The notes under the pieces: generated by a model
What the model was told of the DNA's origin: nothing
Seen by the model: only the letters and a program-made list of their open reading frames with translations
The model's database searches: none
Part shown: positions 1-6,985 of the stretch, piece by piece
Layout of the letters: each line of letters opens with the position of its first letter
How positions within the stretch are numbered: the stretch's first letter is position 1
Program-made: the position numbers and the translations under genes
Assembly (NCBI RefSeq): GCF_041749095.1
Contig: NZ_JBGTCA010000252.1
Location: 1 to 9,578, forward strand
Reading direction: 5' to 3'
From: Aquiflexum sp041749095
GTDB lineage: Bacteria; Bacteroidota; Bacteroidia; Cytophagales; Cyclobacteriaceae
DNA length: 9,578 bases

Positions 1-983
1 ATGATAAACCGGGAAGTGGGCCGTGCTGGAACAACCCGGAATATAGAAATTGGGTGTACGGAACCGTGGAAGATTTATTTCATAATTATGAAGTTGACGG
101 TATGCAGTATGGGGCAGAACGAACGGGTGCACTTTCCAAATTATTGTTTCAGGGATCGGTACCGGATTGCTTCTGTGACCACTGCCAAGAAAGAAACAAA
201 GAAAAGGGAATTGATCCGCTTCGGGCCAAAGAGGGATTTACCCGGCTTTATAATTTTATAATGCAGGTCGAAGTCGGCACGCAGGATTCCACAGACACTG
301 TATTAGTAAATGTACTGAGGTATCTGCAAGAGTATCCTGAAATTCTTGCCTGGAACTATCAATGGTTCAGGGCCGATGAGGAGATTCAGCAGGAAGTATA
401 TAATAGAATAAAAAAAATCAAACCTGAAGCCGTGGTGGGTAGGCATGTGGATCACCAAAGATCCAGTTGGGATATATTCTATCGGTCGGCAATTACTTAC
501 GGAGAAATGGCCACGCATGCGGATTTTATCAAACCGATTCTTTACCATGATATTTTTGGACCCAGATTGCGGTGGTGGGTGATTCAACGGATGAACGAAA
601 GGGTACTAAAGGATCTGTCACTGAAACAATCACTTGATTTGTTTTACGGCTGGATGGGGTTGAGCAAAGATGCTCAGGTCAAGCTGGATGATCTGGAAAC
701 AAATGGCATGGGCCCGGAATATGTGTATGATGAAACCAAAAGATGTGTGGCCAGTGTGGGCGGCAAATCAAAGGTGATAGCAGGTATAGGAATAGATGTG
801 CCATGGCATGCACCGGAAGGTTTGGTACCATATCCCAGCGATCATGAACGGCTCAAAGAATCCATATATAAAGCCAAGGAAGCCGGAGCGGATGGAATAT
901 TGGCCTCAAGGGAATATGATGAAATCAGGCATTCCAGCCTGAAGGTTTTCGGAGAGGCGGTAAGAGCAGTGTATCAGTTATAA
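1..983 (+). CDS. Glycoside-hydrolase-like TIM-barrel protein, 3' part (5' end outside window)
   Basis: The reading frame is open from base 3 to the stop at 981-983. The GTG at 54 is therefore not a real start and the gene begins upstream of the window. About 326 residues are visible. Near the left edge is a CWNNPEYRNW motif, then VEDLFHNYEVDGMQYGAERTG, which reads like a strand and acidic loop of a TIM barrel. A Cys-rich CFCDHCQ motif lies at 168-188. The C-terminal part has GADGILASREYDEIR, a typical last barrel strand and helix. I recall this pattern from uncharacterised bacterial proteins related to the GH42/GH10-like clan, often annotated as hypothetical. The substrate is unknown. The signal peptide, if any, is out of view. 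The next gene starts 11 nt downstream on the same strand, so the two are probably co-transcribed and linked to the same glycan pathway. Confident it is a real gene, moderate on fold, low on activity. Confidence 0.72.
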   Translation, partial: DKPGSGPCWNNPEYRNWVYGTVEDLFHNYEVDGMQYGAERTGALSKLLFQGSVPDCFCDHCQERNKEKGIDPLRAKEGFTRLYNFIMQVEVGTQDSTDTVLVNVLRYLQEYPEILAWNYQWFRADEEIQQEVYNRIKKIKPEAVVGRHVDHQRSSWDIFYRSAITYGEMATHADFIKPILYHDIFGPRLRWWVIQRMNERVLKDLSLKQSLDLFYGWMGLSKDAQVKLDDLETNGMGPEYVYDETKRCVASVGGKSKVIAGIGIDVPWHAPEGLVPYPSDHERLKESIYKAKEAGADGILASREYDEIRHSSLKVFGEAVRAVYQL

Positions 984-994
984 TTAATAGTTAT

Positions 995-2110
995 ATGTCT
1001 AAAAAAATTCGATGTAAAGGTGTTATAATTTTAATGTGCTTAGGGCTCTTATTTGCTTTTCAGAAAAGTAATGCTCAAGGTACGGAGATAATGGTGGAAA
1101 AAGTAATTGACCATTGGTTAAGCCTGCACAATAATTTTAGTTCTGCCAAAGATGCCCATGGCAATTACACCATAGACTTAACATTAGAGGCGATGATGGT
1201 ATATGGGAATTCGAAAGGTACAGAGAAATATCTTGATTTGGCAAAGCAAGTGCTTGCATTGAGGGGGATATCGGCCGAAGATACTATTTCTTATAGAAGT
1301 CAACCATTTGGCAGTATGAATTTTCTTATCGGAAAATATTCTGAAAATAATAATTGGTTTAAAGGGTATGTAGCAGAAAGCAGTAAAATGCGACAGGAGG
1401 TAGCAAGATCTGAAGAAGGGGCAATCATGATCAACCACCAGGGAGGTCACTATATTTTGATTGATTACTTGCAGGAATATGCCAGCCGAATGGCTAAGAC
1501 AGGATTTATTACTGATGATCCTGAATTTTACCGGGAGGCAGTGCAACAATACCAAATCTATAAAAATATTGTTCAAAACCCCGAAAACGGGCTTTATAGT
1601 CAGGGAAGAGGATGGCTAGATGACAAAAGCCGGCTCTCTCCCGGAGCATGGTCACGTGGACACGGGTGGCTGCTGAGGGGATTAGTTACTTCTATGATGT
1701 ACTTGCCTGAAGAATACAGGGATGAGCTTTTGCCAATATTGAAAGAGGTTGTAGATTCTTTGCAGAAAGTTCAATCAAAAGATGGCATGTGGTACATCAT
1801 GCTTCATTTGCCAAAAAGCGAATCTTATCCTGATGTCAGCGGTACCGGTATGATTGCTTATTATATGTCTGTCGCAGTGCGGGAAGGTTGGTTGTCTGGT
1901 AAATCCTATAAAAGGAGTATCATGAAAGCTCATGGTAGGTTAAAAGATTTTATTACAGAGAGTGGGCAGGTTCTGAGTTCCAGCAAAGGTCCAGGGCCGC
2001 TTTATTCTACAGAGGAATATATAAGGTATCGACCGGAGATTGACGAAAAGCATGGATTTCAAGGTATGATCTATGGTTTACTGGCTCGCAATATTATTGA
2101 AAGTAGGTAG
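995..2110 (+). CDS. Secreted GH88/GH105-like protein (unsaturated glycoside hydrolase fold), atypical active site
   Basis: A 371-residue protein with an N-terminal signal peptide: Lys/Arg-rich start, hydrophobic stretch at residues 10-22, and probable cleavage at NA|Q (27/28). The body is Trp- and Gly-rich and alpha-helical, as in the (alpha/alpha)6 barrel of GH88/GH105, the enzymes that remove unsaturated uronic acids left by polysaccharide lyases. The best marker is LSPGAWSRGHGWLLRGLV, with WSRGHGW at residues 219-225, matching the W-x-R-G/A-x-G-W signature. GPGPLYS near the C-terminus and the length (usual about 350-400) also fit. However, the segment that should hold the catalytic Asp (WxDGLYM in YteR-type proteins) reads INHQGGHYI (residues 146-154), with Gly at the Asp position. 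The earlier conserved Asp also seems absent (YRSQPFGSMNFL). It may be an altered-mechanism or inactive paralog. It sits 11 nt after the preceding gene, probably in one operon, and acts in the periplasm or outside the cell. Confidence 0.78.
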   Translation: MSKKIRCKGVIILMCLGLLFAFQKSNAQGTEIMVEKVIDHWLSLHNNFSSAKDAHGNYTIDLTLEAMMVYGNSKGTEKYLDLAKQVLALRGISAEDTISYRSQPFGSMNFLIGKYSENNNWFKGYVAESSKMRQEVARSEEGAIMINHQGGHYILIDYLQEYASRMAKTGFITDDPEFYREAVQQYQIYKNIVQNPENGLYSQGRGWLDDKSRLSPGAWSRGHGWLLRGLVTSMMYLPEEYRDELLPILKEVVDSLQKVQSKDGMWYIMLHLPKSESYPDVSGTGMIAYYMSVAVREGWLSGKSYKRSIMKAHGRLKDFITESGQVLSSSKGPGPLYSTEEYIRYRPEIDEKHGFQGMIYGLLARNIIESR

Positions 2111-2218
2111 CATCAGAACATCATCAATCAGCAGTTTGCAGGCTTGGCCAATATGCATTTCGTTGATAAAGCCAAACAGGGTTTTGTAAGTCCTGCTTTT
2201 GAAGTAACTGCAAAATGA
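2111..2218 (+). pseudogene. Orphan coding tail of an unidentified gene
   Basis: Directly after the GH105-like stop, the same frame stays open for 35 codons to a TGA at 2216-2218. The translation reads like the C-terminal end of a protein (for example NQQFAGLANMHFVDKAKQGF, then VSPAFEVTAK) and the codons resemble the neighbours. There is no start codon before it, except an internal ATG with little sequence after it. I do not recognise the family. The simplest reading is the 3' remnant of a gene whose body was deleted, next to the sulfatase remnant. A chance open stretch in a spacer cannot be excluded. Confidence 0.35.
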
Positions 2219-2221
2219 AGT

Positions 2222-2440
2222 ATGACTCATGTTCACCTCCCGGGCCACCATTTACCGCTAATGATCATGGGTAAAGGTAATCATGCCGTGCGCTCTATGA
2301 AATGGCGATACATCCGTTATATGGATGGCACTGAAAAATTGTATGATGGAGAAAATGATCCGTGGGAATGGAAAAACCTTGCTCATGACCAGGCCTATTC
2401 TGGGGTGATTGAAGAGCTAAAGAAACATATGCCACCATGA
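2222..2440 (+). pseudogene. Sulfatase, C-terminal fragment only
   Basis: A 72-codon open frame whose middle and end match the C-terminal tail of family S1 (alkaline-phosphatase superfamily) sulfatases: GNHAVRSMKWRYIRYMDGTE, then KLYDGENDPWEWKNL and a closing IEELKKHMP. In intact enzymes (about 450-550 residues) this tail follows the catalytic domain. Everything upstream is missing, including the C/S-x-P-x-R formylglycine motif and the metal-binding Asp residues, so this piece cannot be an active sulfatase. The ATG at 2222 is an internal or chance codon. Only 3 bases separate it from the orphan tail, suggesting that one deletion removed the body of this gene. Its presence suggests that the locus once targeted a sulfated glycan. 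Identity is secure for the GNHAVRS-to-NL stretch. Confidence 0.8.
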
Positions 2441-2675
2441 GAAGAGTAAATGATGGGTTTAATCCGCTACTTGCCAAATCTTGCCTATATATTAGAGATC
2501 CGAAATTGATTTGGCAGGAATAGACCCGACAGTGGATAATTGCCTTGGCCGAATATGATCATATTTAAAAAATGGACGTGTTTACAGCTCATTGCCGCAT
2601 CAGACATATTTTCTGAATTTATAAAAACAACAATCATAATACCGTCATTTAACCCAAACCTGTTTAAATTTCAAG
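2441..2675. other. Spacer without a recognisable gene
   Basis: This spacer lies between the sulfatase remnant and the broken lipoprotein gene. It is AT-rich and stop-rich in its second half. The only structure seen is a 9-bp perfect inverted repeat, TGCCAAATC (2472-2480) and GATTTGGCA (2508-2516), with a 27-base loop and no T-run after it, so a terminator call is weak. The promoter of the lipoprotein gene should lie in the AT-rich 2560-2675 part, but no clear TTG / TAnnTTTG pair typical of Bacteroidota was found. Confidence 0.4.
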
Positions 2676-3215
2676 ATGAAAGCATTGAAAAGTTGTTTAT
2701 TGATCTCATTGCTGTTGATTGGATGTAATTCAGGTCAAGAAGGATCCGAAGGAGAAGATTCGGATTGGATTCAAATCAGTGGCGTTTATCCCCATTTGGC
2801 TTACTATAATGATGAAGGAGAATGTGGAACCAGTGCAGTGGTGCCATGGGCCGATAGGTTATGGGTGATCACCTACGGGCCACATTTGCCTTTTGGCTCC
2901 TCTGATAAACTTTATGAAATCGATGCTGCATTGAATCAGGTCGTTAGAGAGGAAAGCATCGGCGGCACTCCGGCAAACCGGATGATCCATAAGGAATCTG
3001 ATCAGCTTTTTATAGGGCCTTATGTCATCAACAATCAGGGAAAGGTAAAAGCAATCCCCTATGATCTCATGCCAGGAAGGCATACCGGAAACGCCCGGTA
3101 TTTGTTCAATCCGGAAAGTAAGATCTATTCTGCCACCATGGAAGAGGGATTTTATGAAGTAGATGTCCATACGCTTGAACCCACATTGCTCTATGAAGAC
3201 TCAAATGTAGGAAAC

Positions 3216-3218
3216 TAA
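3216..3218 (+). other. In-frame premature stop (TAA)
   Basis: The codon after LLYEDSNVGN is TAA. The same frame then continues as KAKDTDSNPPGSLLLGAHGK into the conserved HGKGAYSGQG text, with no frame change. A single substitution (for example CAA, GAA or AAA to TAA) would explain it. The next ATG in frame is far downstream and the ORF start at 3261 (TTG) has no signal peptide, so re-initiation would give an unexported fragment. Confidence 0.85.
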
Positions 3219-3500
3219 AAAGCAAAAGATACCGATTCAAATCCTCCCGGATCGCTTTTATTGGGGGCACATGGGAAAGGCGCCTACTCGGGGCAGGGTG
3301 TTTTGGTCTACAGCAATAATGGTGAATCCGGTCAAAAAGCATTGGAACAATTTGATATAGAATCCGGGGTTTTGGCGGAATGGAATGGAAAGGAATGGAA
3401 AACTGTTCGAAGGGCCCAGTTTGTGGAAGTGACCGGACCAGGAGGAATTTATGGAAATGCCAATCCAGAAACCGACCCGATTTGGGCCACCGGTTGGGAC

Positions 3501-4217
3501 CATAAATCAATTTTAGTCGGGGTAAGAGATATGGGGGAATGGTCATTCTACAGGTTGCCCAAGGCAAGTCACAGTTATGATGGCGCACATGGCTGGAATA
3601 CTGAATGGCCGAGAATCAGGGATATCGGCAGCCCGGATAATCCCGATTATTTGATGACCATGCATGGCATGTTTTGGAAATTTCCAGGAAATTTTTCTGC
3701 TAAAAACTCAGTGGGAATCCGTCCACGCTCAGCTTATCTCAAAGTCATTGGGGATTTTACAAGGTGGAATGACCAACTGGTTTTTGGATGTGATGATTCC
3801 GCACAGAAAGAATTTCTGAATGTCAGAAAAGCAAAAGGAGGTATTGAAGGACCGGGACAATCGAATTCCAATCTTTGGTTTACATCCACAAATCTACCTG
3901 ATGAACTAGGGTCATCTGATGCCAATGGAGCAGTCTGGATATCTGAAGATGTTGCCACAGGATCTGTTTCAGAACCTTTTTTATTTGCAGGATGGACTAA
4001 TAGGTCGGCATGGATACTCAATGAGGGAAATTCTGAAACCGAATTTTTATTTGAAGTCGATATAGCCGGTGATAATACATGGAAAACCTTGTTATCCCAA
4101 AGAGTACCTGCCGGACAAACCCAGCTTATTGAATTTCCAAAAAATGAAAAAGGAGAGTGGATCAGGGTAAAGGTGAACAAAAACTCCAAAGCAACCGTCC
4201 ATTTTTCCTACAACAAT
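3501..4217 (+). repeat. Internal protein module, copy A (of two) in the broken lipoprotein
   Basis: About 239 codons from HKSILVGVRDMGEW to ATVHFSYNN. It aligns by eye with copy B: SILVGVRDMGEWSFYRLP with SVLVIDDKNRRWRLPLGE, HGMFWKFP with HGTFYELP, GAVWISE with AAVWAGV, and GEWIRVKVNKNSKATVHFSYN with ARWIRFKSNENCNATAWLEYN. The copies differ at most positions, so the duplication is old and belongs to the family rather than to recent DNA duplication. Confidence 0.7.
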
Positions 4218-4397
4218 GGCTATACCAAAAGTACATTTGGAAATGCTGAAGTATTTGATGGCATTGCTACTGTTGACAAAAAAGCTTCATTGGGAGGTTT
4301 ACTTTACGGTCTTGGTGATAACAGGAGAGCCCTTGGAGTTGTTGCCGGAGAAATAGGTGAAAATGGATTCCAGGAAAATGGCTATTATGAGTTGAAT

Positions 4398-4403
4398 GAA
4401 AAG
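4398..4403 (+). other. Frameshift at a short A-run (one base lost)
   Basis: Reading frame 3 is meaningful up to GYYELNE and turns to noise at KIILFQKLM. Frame 2 becomes meaningful from KDYIVPKADAATRDFIK onward. The crossover is the GAAAAG at 4398-4403. Adding one A restores E-K-D and a continuous protein whose total length is then an exact multiple of three. This is a typical homopolymer slip, either a real mutation or a read or assembly error. Confidence 0.85.
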
Positions 4404-4489
4404 ATTATATTGTTCCAAAAGCTGATGCTGCGACAAGGGATTTCATAAAAACCAAGTTTACAATCCCCAGATATGTAATAGAAATCGAT

Positions 4490-5158
4490 GAGTCCTCGGT
4501 TTTGGTGATTGATGACAAGAACCGCAGGTGGAGACTGCCATTAGGGGAAACAGATTTTACCAAAAAGACCAATGATGGATTGTTGAGGATTTGCAGGGAA
4601 GTGGCCACAGAAAGGGATTTATTTAATGCCCATGGGACGTTCTATGAATTGCCTGCGGAAAATGCCGACGGCTACGCCAAGATTAGGCCAATATCGTCCC
4701 ATAATCTCCAGGTTCATGACTATGCATCATACAGGGGAATGCTGATCTTGACCGGAGTTGATCCTAACAAGTCTGATTCAAAACATATCTTTAAATCAGA
4801 GGATGGTAAAGCCGCAGTTTGGGCCGGGGTAATTGATGACCTTTGGAAACTGGGCAAACCGACAGGAAAAGGCGGTCCATGGAAAAACTCACATGTGGTC
4901 AAAGTTCAAGCTTCTGATCCATATCTGATAGGGTTTTATGACAAAAAATCCCTTGAAATCAGCCATGACTTAAATAAGGAGGTAGAGTTTACCATTGAAG
5001 TGGAGCCTATCGGACATGGTCCATGGATGACTTATAATAAAGTAAAAGTTGGAAAAGGAGAAGTATTTAAATACGATTTCCCAGATGGATTTCAGGCCAG
5101 GTGGATCCGGTTCAAATCAAATGAAAATTGCAATGCCACTGCATGGCTGGAGTACAAC
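4490..5158 (+). repeat. Internal protein module, copy B (of two) in the broken lipoprotein
   Basis: About 223 codons from ESSVLVIDDKNRRW to the natural C-terminus NATAWLEYN. It is the second copy of the module at 3501-4217 and is read in a different frame because of the lost base near 4400. The final 80 residues (SLEISHDLNKEVEFTIEVEP to the end) look like a beta-sandwich, reminiscent of a carbohydrate-binding or discoidin-like fold. That fold is inference from the strand pattern alone. Confidence 0.7.
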
Positions 5159-5213
5159 TAAACAAAAATGAAATAAATTAATTTTAGATATTCAAATCTT
5201 AGAGCACTTTCAA

Positions 5214-5726
5214 ATGAAAGAATTATCCCGAAGACTATTTATCAAAAAAGCTGTTGGGACTTCATTGGCTTTCCCTATTATGGAACCTGCCTCTTCTGCT
5301 TCGGTGCATCAACAAATCAATGTCCCTACCCGAATTGCCGGATCGGAAGTAACAGGTCCTCTGAGCGTCTCACGGGAGACTATGGAAAGTTGGTTTGGAG
5401 GCCCACCTTTTAAAATGCTATATGAGATATGTAAGGCCTGGGTTGATAGATCTGGAAGGCATGGAAATCACTTAGGTCTTCACGATCCGTTTGCGGCTTT
5501 CCTGATATTTAAGCCAGATCTCTGCCAATACCAGCGTGTTGATATTGGTGTTAAATTTATGCAGTACGATATTTCCCGTGATAGTGCTATTGAGGGTGAT
5601 GAATTAACCGGATATACTACTTTTAATCCCAACAAAGAGGGTAAACACCTCATAGCTACGAATGTACAAAAGGAGAAATTTCATGAACATCTTGGACAGA
5701 TCTGGAAAAGGCATAGCAGGCCTTGA
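5214..5726 (+). pseudogene. Nucleoside hydrolase with Tat leader and large N-terminal/internal deletion
   Basis: A 170-codon frame. Residues 1-28 are a twin-arginine signal, SRRLFIKK (residues 5-12) followed by a hydrophobic and small-residue stretch. From about residue 35 the text switches to the C-terminal part of the inosine-uridine nucleoside hydrolase family: VSRETMESW, then GNHLGLHDPFAAFLIFKPDL, with H90 and D91 matching the conserved active-site His and calcium-ligand Asp of the LHDP motif. The closing FHEHLGQIW is like the family's last helix. Intact members have about 300-350 residues. Missing here is the N-terminal DTDxGxDDA calcium and catalytic motif with about half of the fold, so N-glycosidic bond hydrolysis is not expected. 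The leader and the tail are in the same frame, which points to an in-frame deletion of roughly 500 bases with a junction near 5310-5330. It lies 52 bases after the lipoprotein pseudogene. Confidence 0.78.
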
Positions 5727-5903
5727 GCAAACCATAAGACCTCTTATCCGTAATACTCCTGATTCAGCTGTCCATCATTTTGGAGATTTGCGGGCCATTC
5801 CATCAACGGCGAAAGGTGGTGCTTTACACAACAAGAAAATGGCAGTCGGGGATTGTACGTCCGTAAACCGATCTGATGGAATTTAAGCTTTCTCAAAGTC
5901 AAT
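5727..5903. other. Unassigned stretch between nucleoside hydrolase remnant and Uma2 gene
   Basis: No gene is assigned. Two overlapping + strand frames are open here. One runs to 5886 and overlaps the end of the nucleoside hydrolase; it has no family resemblance I can see. The other, 5763-5876, gives FWRFAGHSINGERWCFTQQE, then NGSRGLYVRKPI, which has the aromatic-rich look of a protein C-terminus. It could be another gene tail, but it lacks a start. There is no strong hairpin terminator between the converging genes. Confidence 0.3.
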
Positions 5904-6512
5904 CTACATCATCCCTTCAAAAACTTCCTCAAGATCGAGGACAAAACCGGCTACCGCTTGTGAAGCTACTTGGTCACCATGGGTAAAGATTTTGGAGGTG
6001 TGGTATTTCCCATCGATCAGCGTGTAAATGATCAAGGTGCATTCATTGGGATGGATCACCCAGTATTCTTTCACGCCTGATTCCTCATATACTTCATATT
6101 TGTTCTGCAGCTCTTTTTTATTGTTGCCGGGAGAGAGGATTTCCACCACCAGGTCCGGAGCACCCACGCAGCCCAGTTCATCCAACTTTTCGGGATCACA
6201 GATCACACAGATGTCAGGTTGCACCACAGTGTCGATATCTTCGTTTTTTTTGGATTTTTTTGGAAGGCGGACATCAAAAGGGGCAATAAAAGCTTCACAT
6301 TTCTTTCCTTTTAAGAAAATGGAAAACGCAGTAAAAACTTTTCCAGTGACTCTTTGGTGGCTAACCCTGGGAGCAGCCGCATGTTTGAAGATTTTGCCCT
6401 TGATCAGTTCTACCATCTCATCCATCTGCCAGGTCAGGTAGTCGGCATAGGTGTAGCGGCCATAAAATGTTGATGGCTCCTCAACTTTGTTTTTCATTTC
6501 TTCCTTTTCCAT
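5904..6512 (-). CDS. Uma2 family (DUF820) putative restriction-endonuclease-fold protein
   Basis: A 202-residue protein on the minus strand, the usual length for Uma2. Family hallmarks in order are a Tyr-rich start (YTYADYLTW, residues 20-28), VELIKGKIF (34-42), the SHQRVTGKVF helix (51-60), APFDVRLP (77-84), VVQPDICVICDPEKL (96-110), GAPDLVVEILSPGN (117-130) and YEESGVKEYWVIHP (142-155). D100 and E124, with K138 nearby, are the expected metal-site residues of this PD-(D/E)XK-like fold. The protein therefore looks intact, although nuclease activity and target are unproven for most members. The start at 6512 is used; M6 is an alternative. It runs against all its neighbours and is flanked by decayed genes on one side and an empty spacer on the other, as expected of a single-gene mobile or accessory insertion. 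These genes are often multi-copy in Bacteroidota and Cyanobacteria. Confidence 0.88.
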   Translation of the reverse strand: MEKEEMKNKVEEPSTFYGRYTYADYLTWQMDEMVELIKGKIFKHAAAPRVSHQRVTGKVFTAFSIFLKGKKCEAFIAPFDVRLPKKSKKNEDIDTVVQPDICVICDPEKLDELGCVGAPDLVVEILSPGNNKKELQNKYEVYEESGVKEYWVIHPNECTLIIYTLIDGKYHTSKIFTHGDQVASQAVAGFVLDLEEVFEGMM

Positions 6513-6803
6513 TAAGTAAAAATACCAAGAATAAGGGAGAAAGGAAATATGGAAATCATTTGAAATTTCACAATGCCCTTATCCGCCACATTAAGGTGTC
6601 GGCAGCAAGAAATCACATTAAATGTTTTAGGGAGCCGACTTATTGCAGAATAAAAGAACAATTGGAATTGCCGTGTCCTTTGATTCGTTGTAAAAGTTTA
6701 TGGGGCCGATGACTTGGGAATCTTGGAAAAACCAATCCACGATTAACCCGGTGCTAAGCCAAAGCCATTTCCAATACTTGATTATCAAATCCCCAGGTTG
6801 CCA

Positions 6804-6852
6804 CCCGGAGCTATCGGGGGGATCAGCATGACGCCTGCCTGCCGTAGGTAAG
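6804..6852. repeat. Degenerate GC-rich palindromic repeat pair
   Basis: CCCGGAGCTATCGGG (6804-6818) is a near-palindrome with CCCG/CGGG arms. CCTGCCT (6834-6840) and AGGTAAG (6846-6852) form a 7-position stem with one mismatch and one G-T pair around a 5-base loop. Both resemble short palindromes (CCCGATAGCTATCGGG-like and CCTGCCT...AGGCAGG-like) that I recall as scattered intergenic repeats in Bacteroidota genomes. They stand out from the AT-rich surroundings. The link to a known repeat family is from memory and not tested. Confidence 0.4.
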
Positions 6853-6901
6853 ACTGCTCCGAATTATGTCAATGGTTGTCCATCCTGGTTGGGAGTTTCA
6901 A

Positions 6902-6940
6902 CCAAAAACCAGCTAAAACTATCCGAATTTCAGTTTTTGG
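6902..6940. promoter_or_regulatory. 8-bp inverted repeat upstream of the sigma factor gene
   Basis: CCAAAAAC (6902-6909) and GTTTTTGG (6933-6940) are perfect inverted repeats separated by 23 bases, ending 45 bases before the sigma factor start. Position and symmetry would suit an operator or a leader stem, but the A/T-run composition makes chance likely. Confidence 0.22.
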
Positions 6941-6985
6941 ATTTAATTTTTTATTATTACTTATTGATCATACAATATACCCAAA

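Larger units (their letters stand above)
2676..5161 (+). pseudogene. Large lipoprotein with beta-propeller-like N-terminal half and two tandem modules, broken by a stop and a frameshift
   Basis: Joining three open stretches (2676-3218, 3261-4448 and 4502-5161) gives one gene of about 828 codons. It starts with a lipoprotein signal peptide, MKALKSCLLISLLLIGC, with lipobox LIGC and the lipidated Cys at residue 17, so the product would sit on the outer membrane. The next part (GECGTSAVVPWADRLWVITY, then SSDKLYEID and HGKGAYSGQGVLVYSNNGE) resembles propeller-like proteins of unknown function in Bacteroidota and Planctomycetota. The rest consists of two related modules of about 230 residues. Damage: a TAA at 3216-3218 in the same frame as the text after it, and loss of one A in the run at 4399-4402, which shifts frame 3 to frame 2. 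Coding sense resumes exactly after each. No function is known; a role in glycan handling is inferred only from the neighbours. Sequencing error could explain the A-run shift, less easily the stop. Confidence 0.82.
6513..6985. other. Gene-free divergent intergenic region
   Basis: This 473-base spacer between the minus-strand Uma2 gene and the plus-strand sigma factor gene must hold the promoters of both, unless Uma2 is read from elsewhere. No credible ORF was found: the 81-codon frame at 6467-6712 is mostly antisense to the Uma2 5' end and looks random. The middle (6800-6855) has two GC-rich degenerate palindromes. The right end (6940-6985) is very AT-rich, as expected of a promoter, but no clean -33/-7 pair was recognised. 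Confidence 0.5.

Noticed and set aside
1..261. 86-codon + strand ORF from base 1
   Set aside because: It overlaps the real frame of the GH-like gene (frame 3), which continues from outside the window and carries the recognisable motifs.
303..587. Minus-strand ORF of 94 codons
   Set aside because: It is fully antisense to the GH-like gene at 1-983, with no family resemblance and a composition typical of a shadow frame.
2472..2516. Inverted repeat TGCCAAATC / GATTTGGCA as a terminator
   Set aside because: The loop is 27 bases and no T-run follows; it is more likely chance or a repeat remnant, so it is mentioned only in the spacer entry.
3106..3588. Minus-strand ORF of 160 codons over the lipoprotein stop region
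   Set aside because: It is antisense to coding text that is recognisable on both sides of the stop codon, and it is rich in His, Pro and Arg as expected of a shadow.
6028..6441. Plus-strand ORF of 137 codons
   Set aside because: It lies entirely within the Uma2 gene on the opposite strand. Uma2 motifs are clear on the minus strand, while this frame is Ser/Thr-rich noise.
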